DNA of 64,000 nt from Dehalobacter restrictus DSM 9455. GTDB lineage: Bacteria > Bacillota > Desulfitobacteriia > Desulfitobacteriales > Syntrophobotulaceae. This document shows, piece after piece, positions 47,893 to 56,551 of this stretch. The notes under the pieces are model-generated. The model saw only the letters and a list, made by a program, of their open reading frames with translations, was not told the DNA's origin and did no database searches. The DNA is taken from positions 2,157,001 through 2,221,000 of the forward strand of contig NZ_CP007033.1 in the NCBI RefSeq assembly GCF_000512895.1, written 5' to 3'. Numbering within the stretch: the stretch's first letter is position 1; every line of letters starts with the position of its first letter. The position numbers and the translations under genes are program-made.

Positions 47893-49713
47893 ATGGCCCT
47901 TGACAGTATTACACTCTATCATCTATTGAAAGAGCTTGAGCCGGTTCTGGTTGGAACGCGTATTGATAAAATTCAGCAGCCTGAAAAAGAGGAGGTCCAT
48001 CTTTTACTGCGGAGTCCCGGAAAAAATTTGCGTCTGCTGTTAAATGCCGGCAGCACTTCCGCCAGACTGCATCTGACTGAGCAAAATAAAAAAAATCCTG
48101 TCTCACCTCCGATGTTCTGCATGATTCTACGCAAACATCTCGAAGGCGGCAAGATTATCGGGATCAGCCAGTCCGGACTGGAACGCATCATTACCCTGAC
48201 CGTACAGAATTACAATGAAAGAGGCGATCTTCAAGATTATCAGCTTATCCTGGAAGTCATGGGCAAGCACAGCAATTTGATTTTAGTCGATCCTCAGACC
48301 AACATTGTTCTGGACGGAATCAGACGGTATTCCCATCTCCTGAGCAGACACCGGGAAGTGCTTCCCGGAAGATTGTATATCTCACCGCCTTCCCAGCATA
48401 AAGCCGAAGCTGTCAGCGATGAACAAAAATGGATGTCAGTCATCCTTGGGTACCCGCTTGACCGGAAAGTCTGTGATGTCCTGGTGAATCTGTTTGACGG
48501 TATCAGCCCTGAACTGGCCAAAGAGCTTGTTCTGAGGGCTTGTCTTGAGCTAGATGTGCTTCTTGACAACTGCGGACAAATTGACCTGAGCCGTCTTTTC
48601 CAAGCTTATTCCTTTTTCCTGCTGGCCAAACAGGATACAGCCGTTGATCCGTGCGTATATTATCAGTCCGGACGGGACAAGAACATGCCGGCTGCTTTTA
48701 CCTTTATTCCGTATGTGCAGTACGAAGGTCTCAAACTTCAGAAAACGTCGTTCCTAAATGACGCGGTAGATTTGTATTACACCCAAAGAATGACCAGTCA
48801 GAAGAATGAGGCCAAAAAAGGCTCGCTCCGTAAGATTGTCCAGGATCATTTTGCGCACGTCAGCAAGAAAGACGGCATCTATCGCGAGACAATCTCCAAG
48901 GCTCAAAAAGGGCTGAAAGCTCAAAAACTAGGAGAACTTTTGACGGCCAATCTCTATCAGCTTTCACCGGGTATGGAGGAAGTTACCGTAGAAGACTATA
49001 CCGATCCCGATTACAAACCTGTTACCATTGGGCTTGACCCAAACCTGACCGGCATTGATAATGCGCAGCGCTACTACAAGACCTACAATAAGGCCAAAGC
49101 AACAATCAGGAAAACTGAACCATTGCAAGAAACTGCCCAGGAAGAAATGAATTATCTTCAGACGCTCACTTTAAGCATTGATCAAGCTGAAAACGATATC
49201 GAACTTAATGAAATCTATCAGGAACTGATTGATCAAGGGTATATCTCCAAAAAACAGGATAAGCATGTGACGAAAAAGAAACCGTCTGCTGGAAAAGAAC
49301 AGAATTCTTTCTCTCAGCCACATGTCTATCTGTCTAAGAGCGGCAAAACCATTTTGGTCGGACGCAACAATAAGCAAAATGACCGGATGACCTGGCGGGA
49401 AGCGAAGCCGGGCGATCTATGGCTCCACGTCAAGAATATTCCGGGTTCCCATGTCATTGTTCCTCTGTCTGAAGAGGAGGAGTTCCCGGACGATAATACC
49501 TTGCTCGATGCTGCGGCACTGGCCATTTATTTCAGCCAGGCCAGGGGGTCTTCCCATGTCCCTGTCGACTATACTCACGTCCGGCAAATCAAAAAACCCC
49601 GGGGGGCCAAACCCGGGATGGTTGTTTATGAGCAAAACTGGTCTCTTCTATTGACACCGGAGCAGGATGCTATCGAGCGGCTCCTAGCTACCGAACAACA
49701 GATAACTCGATAA
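47893..49713 (+). CDS. rqcH: RqcH/FbpA (NFACT family) ribosome quality control protein
   Basis: 606 residues from ATG 47893 with GAAGGAG seven bases upstream; codons from 47845 extend the frame without support. N-terminal NFACT-N domain: LDSITLYHLLKELEPVLVGTRIDKIQQPEKEEVHLLLRSPGKNLRLLLNAG, with FCMILRKHLEGGKI. Then helix-hairpin-helix and coiled-coil regions (about 255-460), and the C-terminal NFACT-R domain: GRNNKQNDRMTWREAKPGDLWLHVKNIPGSHVIV (about 495-528) and YTHVRQIKKPRGAKPGMVVY. In Bacillus, RqcH adds alanine tails to stalled nascent chains on 50S subunits; older names refer to fibronectin binding. Divergent from the Ca2+ ATPase gene. Confidence 0.95.
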   Translation: MALDSITLYHLLKELEPVLVGTRIDKIQQPEKEEVHLLLRSPGKNLRLLLNAGSTSARLHLTEQNKKNPVSPPMFCMILRKHLEGGKIIGISQSGLERIITLTVQNYNERGDLQDYQLILEVMGKHSNLILVDPQTNIVLDGIRRYSHLLSRHREVLPGRLYISPPSQHKAEAVSDEQKWMSVILGYPLDRKVCDVLVNLFDGISPELAKELVLRACLELDVLLDNCGQIDLSRLFQAYSFFLLAKQDTAVDPCVYYQSGRDKNMPAAFTFIPYVQYEGLKLQKTSFLNDAVDLYYTQRMTSQKNEAKKGSLRKIVQDHFAHVSKKDGIYRETISKAQKGLKAQKLGELLTANLYQLSPGMEEVTVEDYTDPDYKPVTIGLDPNLTGIDNAQRYYKTYNKAKATIRKTEPLQETAQEEMNYLQTLTLSIDQAENDIELNEIYQELIDQGYISKKQDKHVTKKKPSAGKEQNSFSQPHVYLSKSGKTILVGRNNKQNDRMTWREAKPGDLWLHVKNIPGSHVIVPLSEEEEFPDDNTLLDAAALAIYFSQARGSSHVPVDYTHVRQIKKPRGAKPGMVVYEQNWSLLLTPEQDAIERLLATEQQITR

Positions 49714-49758
49714 TCAGCGTTCAATAGCTAGAGAAAACTTCGCAAATACCATAAAATA

Positions 49759-49913
49759 GACTCCGTAATACATAGCCAGCGTCTGCGAAGTACGATGCAG
49801 AGCGCGGCTTTTTGACGGCCACGGATGGCCTAATGTCGCGATGCCAAGGATGGCAAGGAGCGACGTGCCAAGGAGAGCACAAGAAGCCGAAAGCGACTAT
49901 GTATTACGGAGTC
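49759..49913 (+). repeat. Intergenic hairpin repeat B (GGA-loop family, longest copy)
   Basis: Perfect 17-base arms GACTCCGTAATACATAG / CTATGTATTACGGAGTC. The interior has AGCGCGGC, then three small hairpins: GGCCA-CGGA-TGGCC; TGCCA-AGGA-TGGCA, itself enclosed by GTCGC/GCGAC; and GTGC-CAAGGAGA-GCAC. It ends with AAGCCGAAAGCGA. It lies 45 bases after the rqcH stop in the same orientation and ends 35 bases before the pyrE stop, so it may also act as a bidirectional end of transcription. It shares its core with repeats A and C. Confidence 0.78.
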
Positions 49914-49947
49914 CTACCTAAATATCAAATTCTTTACTTGTTTAGGT

Positions 49948-50553
49948 TTATTTTATTCCCCGGCTCCCAGGTTTCTCCCACGGGATACCCTGCTTGCAAA
50001 GCGGGCAATCATCCGGCTCATAAGCTTCAATATTCATCTGGATCAAGCTGTGCAGCAAAAGTCCGTCAAAATCAGCTTTGCCACCACTACGGTCCACAAG
50101 CACGCCTACACCGACCGGAACTGCACCGGCTTCCTTGACGATATTGATGACTTCTTTAACCGATCCGCCGGTCGTGATAACATCTTCGACCACGAGGACT
50201 TTTTCGCCAGGTTCAAGCTTGAATCCTCTCCTGAGCGCCATTTCCCCATTCTGCCTTTCGGTAAAGATCGCTTTTACCCCTAAGTTCCGGCCAACCTCAT
50301 GGGCGACGACAATCCCGCCCATCGCAGGACCAATAACGGTTTCGATCTCCATTCCTCCAAACTTTCCGGCCAGATCCTTTCCGAGTACTGCAGCTTTCCT
50401 CGGATACTGAAGTACCTGAGCGCACTGCATGTAACGCGCGCTGTGTTTCCCTGAAGTAAGAAGAAAATGACCTTGAAGCAGCGCTCCGGTCTCCTTGAAA
50501 ATATCGAGAATGTCATTTTCATTTAATCTTTCAGTCGTTGAATGATCAGACAC
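49948..50553 (-). CDS. pyrE: Orotate phosphoribosyltransferase
   Basis: 201 residues from a GTG at 50553, seven bases after AAGGTGG. The frame extends to 50610, but those codons lack a ribosome site. Joins orotate and PRPP to give OMP. The PRPP motif VLVVEDVITTGGSVKEVI (about 118-135) and VIGPAMGGIVVAHEVGR are present. The C-terminus has a Cys pair (DDCPLCKQG). It is cut off from pyrF by two diguanylate cyclase genes but has the same orientation as the other pyr genes. Confidence 0.95.
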   Translation of the reverse strand: MSDHSTTERLNENDILDIFKETGALLQGHFLLTSGKHSARYMQCAQVLQYPRKAAVLGKDLAGKFGGMEIETVIGPAMGGIVVAHEVGRNLGVKAIFTERQNGEMALRRGFKLEPGEKVLVVEDVITTGGSVKEVINIVKEAGAVPVGVGVLVDRSGGKADFDGLLLHSLIQMNIEAYEPDDCPLCKQGIPWEKPGSRGIK

Positions 50554-50999
50554 GTTTATTCCACCTTCCAAAATGTGATTTCTGAATTTATCCGTGAAAT
50601 ACCAGTACAATGAATTTTACATGTATTATGGCACTTAAAATATTCTACCACATTGATTCAGAAAAAAGGAACTATTTTGGTGTGGAATCTATCTCAAATT
50701 TTGTTCTGTTCATTTGCGAAAGGAGCATTTCCGTACTGCCTACCAAGCTGCTCTTGAAGAATAGGATATCTTCGATGGCTACAAACAATGTTTTCATACT
50801 TAAAACGTTTGCCGCATTATTTACAAAAATAGTTATTATATTTATTATTTTTTGTTATATAATAGATTACAGAAATATTTCTTACTTGATTTTACATTTC
50901 TTTTATTTACTAGTAATCACTATTTGATAATATCTAAAAACTAAAATAATCTATTATTTATGATTAGAAAATAATAGATCATTTACCAAGGTGGTTTAA
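50554..50999. other. AT-rich gap between pyrE and a diguanylate cyclase gene
   Basis: No convincing gene. A plus-strand reading frame of about 100 codons here is hydrophobic and AT-driven, with no ribosome site. A perfect AT hairpin, TCTATTATTT (50950-50959) with AAATAATAGA (50969-50978), stands about 20 bases before the next start codon and could affect its expression. The promoters of the two divergent genes must lie here, but no strong match stands out. Confidence 0.5.
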
Positions 51000-52493
51000 A
51001 TGCTATTTCAGGATTTTGATGTCTATTTCAAAAGTGAGCAGGATAAAGAAGAAAAACTTCTATATGCCTTCATGAGCCTTGAAAAAATACCCGATAGCGT
51101 GTTCTGGGCCGATGACGAAGGAAACCTCTCTTTCGTCAATGAAGCCGCCTGCCGGACATTGGGCTACACCAGAGAAGAGCTGCTCACCTTCAATATTAGG
51201 GACTTTGCCCCTATTGTTGCGGGCGGAATTGACCAAAACATTATTGAATATGTTGATTACGGAGGACTTTCTCTTTTCCGGACATTTCACAAACATAAGG
51301 ACGGTCATCTCATCCCGGTCGAAGTACTAAGCACAGTCAGACAATTGGTCGGTAATAAATATCTCGCTACATCCATTGTCCGCGACATCACGGACCGGGT
51401 CCAGGTAGAGGAAGAATTAAAAGAGACGTACAACCGTCTTGAGGTCTTATATAATATTTATCAGGCGACGACAAGTGAAAAGAACATTAACAGACTCATC
51501 CGACAAGCTGCCGGTATTATGAAAAGCACGTTTGAATTTGATGCTTTTGTGTTTTACTTTTATGATGACTACCTGCAAAGCTCGGCGTTATATTATACGC
51601 TTGGACTGCCCAAAGAGATTATCCGCAAAATAGAAATTCTGCCGCAGTATGTCGGTTTTATCGGTCAAAGTCTTACATCAGACTTTGTGGCATACGCCAA
51701 GTATACGGAAAAAACTAAAATTGATGAAAGCATTAAACAGTTATTTTTTGATTATGGCTTTACTGATGAAATGGCTTTTCCGATCATATTTGAACAAAAA
51801 ACGATCGGCGGCATTGGATTGATTAATAAGCATAATAAGCCTTTCAAAGCCAAAGATAAGGAATTGCTGCAGGCTGTTTGCGGGCAGCTCAGCACGGTTA
51901 TCCAAAATCTCAAGCTGATCCACTCTCTGAGCAAAGAACTGAAAGAGCACAAACGCACAGCTGAAGCTTTAAAAAAAGTGAATGCTGAATTGGAGAAATC
52001 AGCATTCACCGACCAGCTCACAAATATTTGGAACCGAAGATGCTTTCTGAAGAATTCGGTAATTGAAATTGAACGTTCCAGACGTAACAAGTATCCGCTT
52101 TCCCTGCTGCTTCTGGATATTGACCACTTCAAATTGATCAACGACAATTACGGACATCAGGCTGGGGATCAGGCCTTAATTGAGTTTGTGAACCTTCTGC
52201 GGGATAATATCCGAAGCTTTGACTCTTTAGCACGTTGGGGAGGGGAGGAATTCCTGATCCTGGCGCCTCACCTTCGGGCCGGAAACGCCGTGCAGTACGC
52301 CGACAGGCTCAGGGAGCTGATTGCGGAACACCTGTTCCAGGAAGTCGGAGAAATCACGACAAGCATCGGGGTCGCCGAACTAGCCAATACCGATAACATA
52401 GATTCCTGGATCAAGAAGGTGGATAACGCTCTCTACCGAGCCAAGGAACAAGGACGCAACAGGGTAGAGTTCAATGGCGTTATCATCCTCTGA
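51000..52493 (+). CDS. Diguanylate cyclase with PAS and GAF domains
   Basis: 497 residues, ATG at 51000 with AAGGTGG upstream. A PAS domain comes first (about 25-135: SVFWADDEGNLSFVNEAACRTLGYTREELL ... VRDITDRVQVEEEL), then a GAF-like domain (about 150-310), a linking helix and a GGDEF domain (about 330-490) with the intact active site RWGGEEFLILAP and DIDHFKLINDNYGHQAGDQAL. It should make cyclic di-GMP from two GTP, and no membrane segment is present, so it is a cytosolic sensor of unknown signal. Its 3' end overlaps the convergent GGDEF gene by 11 bases. Confidence 0.93.
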   Translation: MLFQDFDVYFKSEQDKEEKLLYAFMSLEKIPDSVFWADDEGNLSFVNEAACRTLGYTREELLTFNIRDFAPIVAGGIDQNIIEYVDYGGLSLFRTFHKHKDGHLIPVEVLSTVRQLVGNKYLATSIVRDITDRVQVEEELKETYNRLEVLYNIYQATTSEKNINRLIRQAAGIMKSTFEFDAFVFYFYDDYLQSSALYYTLGLPKEIIRKIEILPQYVGFIGQSLTSDFVAYAKYTEKTKIDESIKQLFFDYGFTDEMAFPIIFEQKTIGGIGLINKHNKPFKAKDKELLQAVCGQLSTVIQNLKLIHSLSKELKEHKRTAEALKKVNAELEKSAFTDQLTNIWNRRCFLKNSVIEIERSRRNKYPLSLLLLDIDHFKLINDNYGHQAGDQALIEFVNLLRDNIRSFDSLARWGGEEFLILAPHLRAGNAVQYADRLRELIAEHLFQEVGEITTSIGVAELANTDNIDSWIKKVDNALYRAKEQGRNRVEFNGVIIL

Positions 52494-53637
52494 AATTAGC
52501 CCACAAGCTTCCCTGGACATCGTCTACCAGAGATCCTGCTTCAAACCGGTTCCTACCGTTGGCTTTCGCTTTATACAGCTGGAGGTCAGCTTTTTTGATC
52601 AGTTCCTCGGCCGATTCTTCTTTAAGCTCACTGATTCCTCCACTTACGGTTATATGTATGCCTTCCCGAAAATCAGCTAGCGCTATCTTATATCTCAGCC
52701 GTTCCGCCAGGAATAAAACCTCATCCGAGGCAGTATCAGGTAGGATAATGACGAATTCGTCCCCGCCATATCTGCCGATAATATCGGTACTCCGGCATGC
52801 CTGATTCAATATCCCGGCAACACGGATGATGACATCGTCTCCGCATTGATGACCGAACCGGTCGTTGATGTCTTTAAAATCATCGATATCCATCATAATG
52901 ATAGACAGTGGATAATCAATCCGTTTGGCACGTTCAATCTCTTCCTTGAGTTTCAGAAAGAGATTTTCATGGTTATATAGGGATGTCATCGAATCGCGGA
53001 CGGACAGGTCGGCCAATATTGTGTTCTTGGCTTCAACTTCTTTCTTATAAATCAAGGAAAATAATCTGATTCTGAATACCATCCTGGAAAAAATCCAGGC
53101 ACACAAGTTCATAATGAAAGCATTGATACGCAAAATCTCAACAATATAATCATTCGGCTGATAGTAGGGAATGACCAGAAAAAAGAAAAGATAGACGAAA
53201 GAATACAAGACCAAACTTGTCAAAGGAGGTAAATAGATAAAAGCTGCTATACCAAATACTGCAATAATATATGGATTGATTGATACAAGCTCATTTTGAG
53301 GCAAAATACTAAGCGCGCAGCCAAAAACCAGTAAAATGATTAAATACCCGACTTCTGTGCAATAGATGATTTCCTTTCTGTAAACGTCGTATTTCCGGTA
53401 TATTTGAATAAGAAGCGGAAGCATCAGCAAACTAATCGAAACAAAAATTAATATGCTAATTTTAACGTCTGCGACCGCACGCGGAAAAAAGATCAGCAGT
53501 GAACTTTCACAAATGCTAAAGAATCCCGCAATAACAATTAGCTTTAAGAAATTTTCTTTCCAAAGCTGACGCGAAAATTCATCCTTATTTTCTTTTGGAA
53601 CAATCGTAAAGTATTTACGTAAACGCTCAAACCTCAT
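52483..53637 (-). CDS. Membrane diguanylate cyclase
   Basis: 384 residues, ATG at 53637 with GAGGTTAGG upstream. About six hydrophobic segments fill residues 30-195 (LIVIAGFFSICESSLLIFF; ISILIFVSISLLMLPLLI; VGYLIILLVFGCALSIL; IIAVFGIAAFIYL; LVLYSFVYLFFFLVI; FIMNLCAWIFSRMV), then a GGDEF domain (about 225-375) with IMMDIDDFKDINDRFGHQCGDD and an intact GRYGGDEFVIILP. Predicted to make cyclic di-GMP in response to a membrane or extracellular cue. Convergent with the PAS-GAF-GGDEF gene and placed between pyrF and pyrE. Confidence 0.93.
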   Translation of the reverse strand: MRFERLRKYFTIVPKENKDEFSRQLWKENFLKLIVIAGFFSICESSLLIFFPRAVADVKISILIFVSISLLMLPLLIQIYRKYDVYRKEIIYCTEVGYLIILLVFGCALSILPQNELVSINPYIIAVFGIAAFIYLPPLTSLVLYSFVYLFFFLVIPYYQPNDYIVEILRINAFIMNLCAWIFSRMVFRIRLFSLIYKKEVEAKNTILADLSVRDSMTSLYNHENLFLKLKEEIERAKRIDYPLSIIMMDIDDFKDINDRFGHQCGDDVIIRVAGILNQACRSTDIIGRYGGDEFVIILPDTASDEVLFLAERLRYKIALADFREGIHITVSGGISELKEESAEELIKKADLQLYKAKANGRNRFEAGSLVDDVQGSLWANFRG

Positions 53638-53798
53638 GAATTGCCTAACCTCATGATTTTTTTCATGCCGTCAAGTTCATGCTGTCATTTTTATACTGCA
53701 AAATATAGGTTCAAACAATATATCAACATATGTCAACTTTTAACGTCACAACTATATAACGATAGCCAAATCCTGTCAATACAAATACTGTTCCTATT

Positions 53799-54491
53799 TT
53801 AATCCCATAGGTGCTCTATGGCTTCCCTGGGATTCTCATTCAAGGTAATCGGTCTGCCGACTACCAGATAAGAGCTTCCGGCTTCCAGGGCCATGCGCGG
53901 GGTAAGAACCCGCACCTGGTCATTTTTTTCGCTCCAGGCCGGCCGGATCCCCGGTGTTACGAGAAGAAAATCTTCTCCGCATTCCTCCCGGAGAATTTTT
54001 GCTTCCTGCGCGGAAGAAACGACCCCGTTCAAATTTGCTTTCCTGGCGAGCATTGCCAGTTTCAGTACCTGCTCCTGCGTACTGCCCTGCACCCCGATCG
54101 ATGTCAAGTCTTCCTGTCCCATACTTGTAAGGACGGTTACGCCGATAATGGTTTTGCCGGCCTTATGGCCGACCTCGGCCGCTCTGGCCATCATTTCGTA
54201 TCCGCCGCTGCAGTGAACATTGATCATATCCACGCCGGAGGCGGTTAGCACGCTTAGGGTTTTTTCGACGGTAGTCGGAATATCATGCAGCTTAAGATCG
54301 AGAAATATTTTAAATCCGAGCTCTTTGAACTGCTGAATCAGGCTTAACCCCGAAAGCGCATAAAGCTCAAGGCCAACCTTCAGCCAGCACCCGCAGCCGG
54401 CAAGTTCCCGGGCAATGTCCAGGGCTTTTTCTTTCGTATTGACATCCAAAGCCACGATGACCTTTTCATTTAAACTATGTGAAGTTTCCAT
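53799..54491 (-). CDS. pyrF: Orotidine 5'-phosphate decarboxylase
   Basis: 230 residues from ATG 54491, seven bases after AAGGATG. The ATG at 54500, which overlaps the pyrD stop, has no space for a ribosome site. Decarboxylates OMP to UMP. Seen: KVIVALDVNTKEKALDIA, the catalytic FKIFLDLKLHDIPTTVEKT (Lys/Asp pair, about 55-75), NVHCSGGYEM and VTPGIRP, with YLVVGRPIT near the end. Last gene of the main pyr series. Confidence 0.96.
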   Translation of the reverse strand: METSHSLNEKVIVALDVNTKEKALDIARELAGCGCWLKVGLELYALSGLSLIQQFKELGFKIFLDLKLHDIPTTVEKTLSVLTASGVDMINVHCSGGYEMMARAAEVGHKAGKTIIGVTVLTSMGQEDLTSIGVQGSTQEQVLKLAMLARKANLNGVVSSAQEAKILREECGEDFLLVTPGIRPAWSEKNDQVRVLTPRMALEAGSSYLVVGRPITLNENPREAIEHLWD

Positions 54492-54496
54492 TTTTT

Positions 54497-55423
54497 TCAT
54501 CCTTTCTGCCCATGGGCAAGTCCGACGATTTCCTTGACCGACTGATAGCCTCTTTGATTGCAATAGGCCTTAATTCCTTCCAGAATTTCAACAGGCGCAA
54601 GCGGATTGCCAAAATTAGCTGTTCCGATGCTCACTGCCGAAGCACCTGCCAGCATGAACTCGATAGCATCCTGCCAAGTCAAAATTCCTCCCATGCCGAT
54701 GACCGGCAGCTTTACAGCCTGATAGACCTGATAGACCATTCTGACGGCTACCGGCCGGACCGCGGGACCGGATAACCCCCCCATCGTGTTGGCCAACACC
54801 GGTTTCTGGGCATTGAGATCAATCTGCATGCCCAGAAGCGTATTAATCAAAGAAATGATATCCGCCCCGCCACTTTCCACAGCTTTAGCCATCGCTGTAA
54901 TATCGGTCACATTCGGAGACAGCTTCGCAATCAACGGCAGATCCGTTTCCTTTCTAACGGCAGTGATGACTTCTTCCGCACTCTTGGGATCAGTTCCGAA
55001 AGCCATCCCGCCGTGTTTGATGTTCGGACAAGAGATGTTAACTTCCAGGGCTGCAATCCCGCAGCCGCGTTGGAAGGATGATGCCATCAGCGCATAATCT
55101 TCCAGTGAAAAACCCGAGATATTGACAATCACTGCTGTGTCCAGCAAGGCTAGCTCCGGTAGATAGTTTTTTAAGAAAGCCTCCAGTCCGGGATTTTCCA
55201 AGCCTACAGAATTCAGTAGGCCTGATGGAGTCTCCGCGAGCCTCGGTACAGGATTCCCAAGACGCGGAAGCGGTGTAATCCCTTTGACTGTGATCCCGCC
55301 GAGAACGGAGGGGTCATAAAACGGAGCATAGGCTTCACCGAAGCCATACGTGCCGGAGGCAGTGATGACAGGATTTTTAAGCTTTAATCCTGCCAGATCA
55401 GTCTCAAGATTAAATGTCTGCAT
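54497..55423 (-). CDS. pyrD: Dihydroorotate dehydrogenase, class 1B catalytic subunit
   Basis: 308 residues from ATG 55423 with AGGAGG nine bases upstream, overlapping the pyrK 3' end by 14 bases. FMN enzyme that oxidises dihydroorotate to orotate. Class 1 features: [34 protein letters not shown], the active-site cysteine in [19 protein letters not shown] (about 122-140), [12 protein letters not shown] and [28 protein letters not shown]. It pairs with PyrK, so it uses NAD rather than fumarate or quinone. Confidence 0.97.
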   Translation of the reverse strand: MQTFNLETDLAGLKLKNPVITASGTYGFGEAYAPFYDPSVLGGITVKGITPLPRLGNPVPRLAETPSGLLNSVGLENPGLEAFLKNYLPELALLDTAVIVNISGFSLEDYALMASSFQRGCGIAALEVNISCPNIKHGGMAFGTDPKSAEEVITAVRKETDLPLIAKLSPNVTDITAMAKAVESGGADIISLINTLLGMQIDLNAQKPVLANTMGGLSGPAVRPVAVRMVYQVYQAVKLPVIGMGGILTWQDAIEFMLAGASAVSIGTANFGNPLAPVEILEGIKAYCNQRGYQSVKEIVGLAHGQKG

Positions 55424-56237
55424 CCCAGACCACCTCCTGCCCATTCATTACCGGTCCTTCTTTGCAGACGCGTTTTCGTTTCAGTCCGCCATTTGCATCT
55501 CTAACGGTACAGACACATCCCAAACATGCACCTACCCCGCAGGCCATCCGCTCTTCTAAAGAAACTTCGAGCGGAACATCGTTGTTCCGGCAAATCCCCG
55601 CGACAGCCTTCAGCATGCCGTTCGGACCACAAGCTGCAGCCCGCAGAAGGCCCTTGCTCAGTAATTGCTGCGTGTTTTTATCAGCTAAATACTTTTCGAG
55701 CAGTGCTGTAACTAAGCCTTCCTCTCCGCAGCTTCCGTCCAGTGTTGAAAGTTCAACATCCAAACCTTTTTGCAGCAGCAGATTTAAATCTGCACTGTCC
55801 AGAAAATCTTTGTTTTCTCCTCCCCAGAGGACTTTTATCTTTACTGGAACTTTCTGTGCGGCCTGGATCACAGAGAACAGCGGAAACATCCCTATTCCGC
55901 CTGCAATCAGCAGAAGCTCCCCTTTCTCCGGAATTGAAAAGCCTGTCCCCAGTGGTCCCAGAACACTTAGATATTGGTCTGTCGGTATCCTTGAAAGAAG
56001 TTCGGTTCCTTTCCCTTTGATTCTGTAGTAGATGGTCACTTCTCCACGTTCAGGGTCGATCCCGGCAATGCTAAGTGGTCTGCGCAGAAGCGGGTCACTC
56101 GTATCCGTGACCTGGATATGCAGAAACTGGCCCGGCCGAGCTGTTTTGGCAGCTTCTCCACTCAAAACAACTTTGTACAAACCCTGGACGGGATGTCCGA
56201 TCCTTTCATTGAAGACGACTTTCTCCTTGAGGTCCAT
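55410..56237 (-). CDS. pyrK: Dihydroorotate dehydrogenase electron transfer subunit
   Basis: 275 residues, ATG at 56237 with AGGAGT upstream. FAD and 2Fe-2S subunit that passes electrons from PyrD to NAD. FAD-binding [13 protein letters not shown] (about 51-63), the NAD-binding [20 protein letters not shown] and the cluster ligands [17 protein letters not shown] (about 231-247) with a further Cys in [10 protein letters not shown]. It stands before pyrD; about 310 bases separate it from carB, a gap holding two hairpin repeats. Confidence 0.96.
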   Translation of the reverse strand: MDLKEKVVFNERIGHPVQGLYKVVLSGEAAKTARPGQFLHIQVTDTSDPLLRRPLSIAGIDPERGEVTIYYRIKGKGTELLSRIPTDQYLSVLGPLGTGFSIPEKGELLLIAGGIGMFPLFSVIQAAQKVPVKIKVLWGGENKDFLDSADLNLLLQKGLDVELSTLDGSCGEEGLVTALLEKYLADKNTQQLLSKGLLRAAACGPNGMLKAVAGICRNNDVPLEVSLEERMACGVGACLGCVCTVRDANGGLKRKRVCKEGPVMNGQEVVWDADI

Positions 56238-56278
56238 GATATGCTCACTCCTAGTAGATCGATTTTATTTGCAAAGGC

Positions 56279-56318
56279 CTTTCACCACGATGGATGACGC
56301 GCTGCCCATCCATTACGT
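56279..56318. repeat. Short hairpin, possible reduced repeat of the GGA-loop family
   Basis: ATGGATG (56290-56296) and CATCCAT (56307-56313) form a stem. Read on the minus strand, GTAATGGATGGGCAGCGC closely follows the first bases of repeat A (GTAATGGATGGACAGCGC). It looks like a truncated copy, lying between carB and pyrK about 40 bases before the pyrK start region. Confidence 0.45.
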
Positions 56319-56386
56319 TGATAAATCCTGCAGCTAGTGAAAGTGTTGCTCAAATAATTTCATTCAAGCCTGATTACCCCATATTA

Positions 56387-56495
56387 GGTCTGGGTGTCAC
56401 AAGTTCCAGCGTCAAGCGGAGCATGGATGCGGAGCGCGGCTGTTAGCGCCATGGAGGGCGCTAGCTGCCGAAAGTGGAATTGTGACACCCAGACC
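56387..56495 (+). repeat. Intergenic hairpin repeat C (GGA-loop family)
   Basis: Perfect 16-base arms GGTCTGGGTGTCACAA / TTGTGACACCCAGACC. The interior reads CAGCGTCAAGCGGAGC, then GCA-TGGA-TGC, GGAGCGCGGC, a hairpin AGCGCC-ATGGAG-GGCGCT and TGCCGAAAGTGG. It shares CGGAGCATGGAT with repeat A, and AGCGCGGC and GCCGAAAG with repeat B, while the arms differ. It lies between carB and pyrK and, by its core orientation, is antisense to them. Confidence 0.78.
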
Positions 56496-56551
56496 AACCC
56501 CAGATACTTATGGGCTGTATATATTTGCTTATTTATTTTAAGAACATTATG

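Noticed and set aside
49800-49890. Possible CRISPR-like or tandem repeat array (CCAAGGATGG, CCAAGGAGAG)
   Set aside because: The units are unequal, each forms its own hairpin, and they lie within one large inverted repeat; no regular repeat-spacer spacing.
50610-50927. Plus-strand frame of 105 codons upstream of the diguanylate cyclase
   Set aside because: Composition is driven by AT-rich DNA, there is no ribosome site, and no family pattern is visible.
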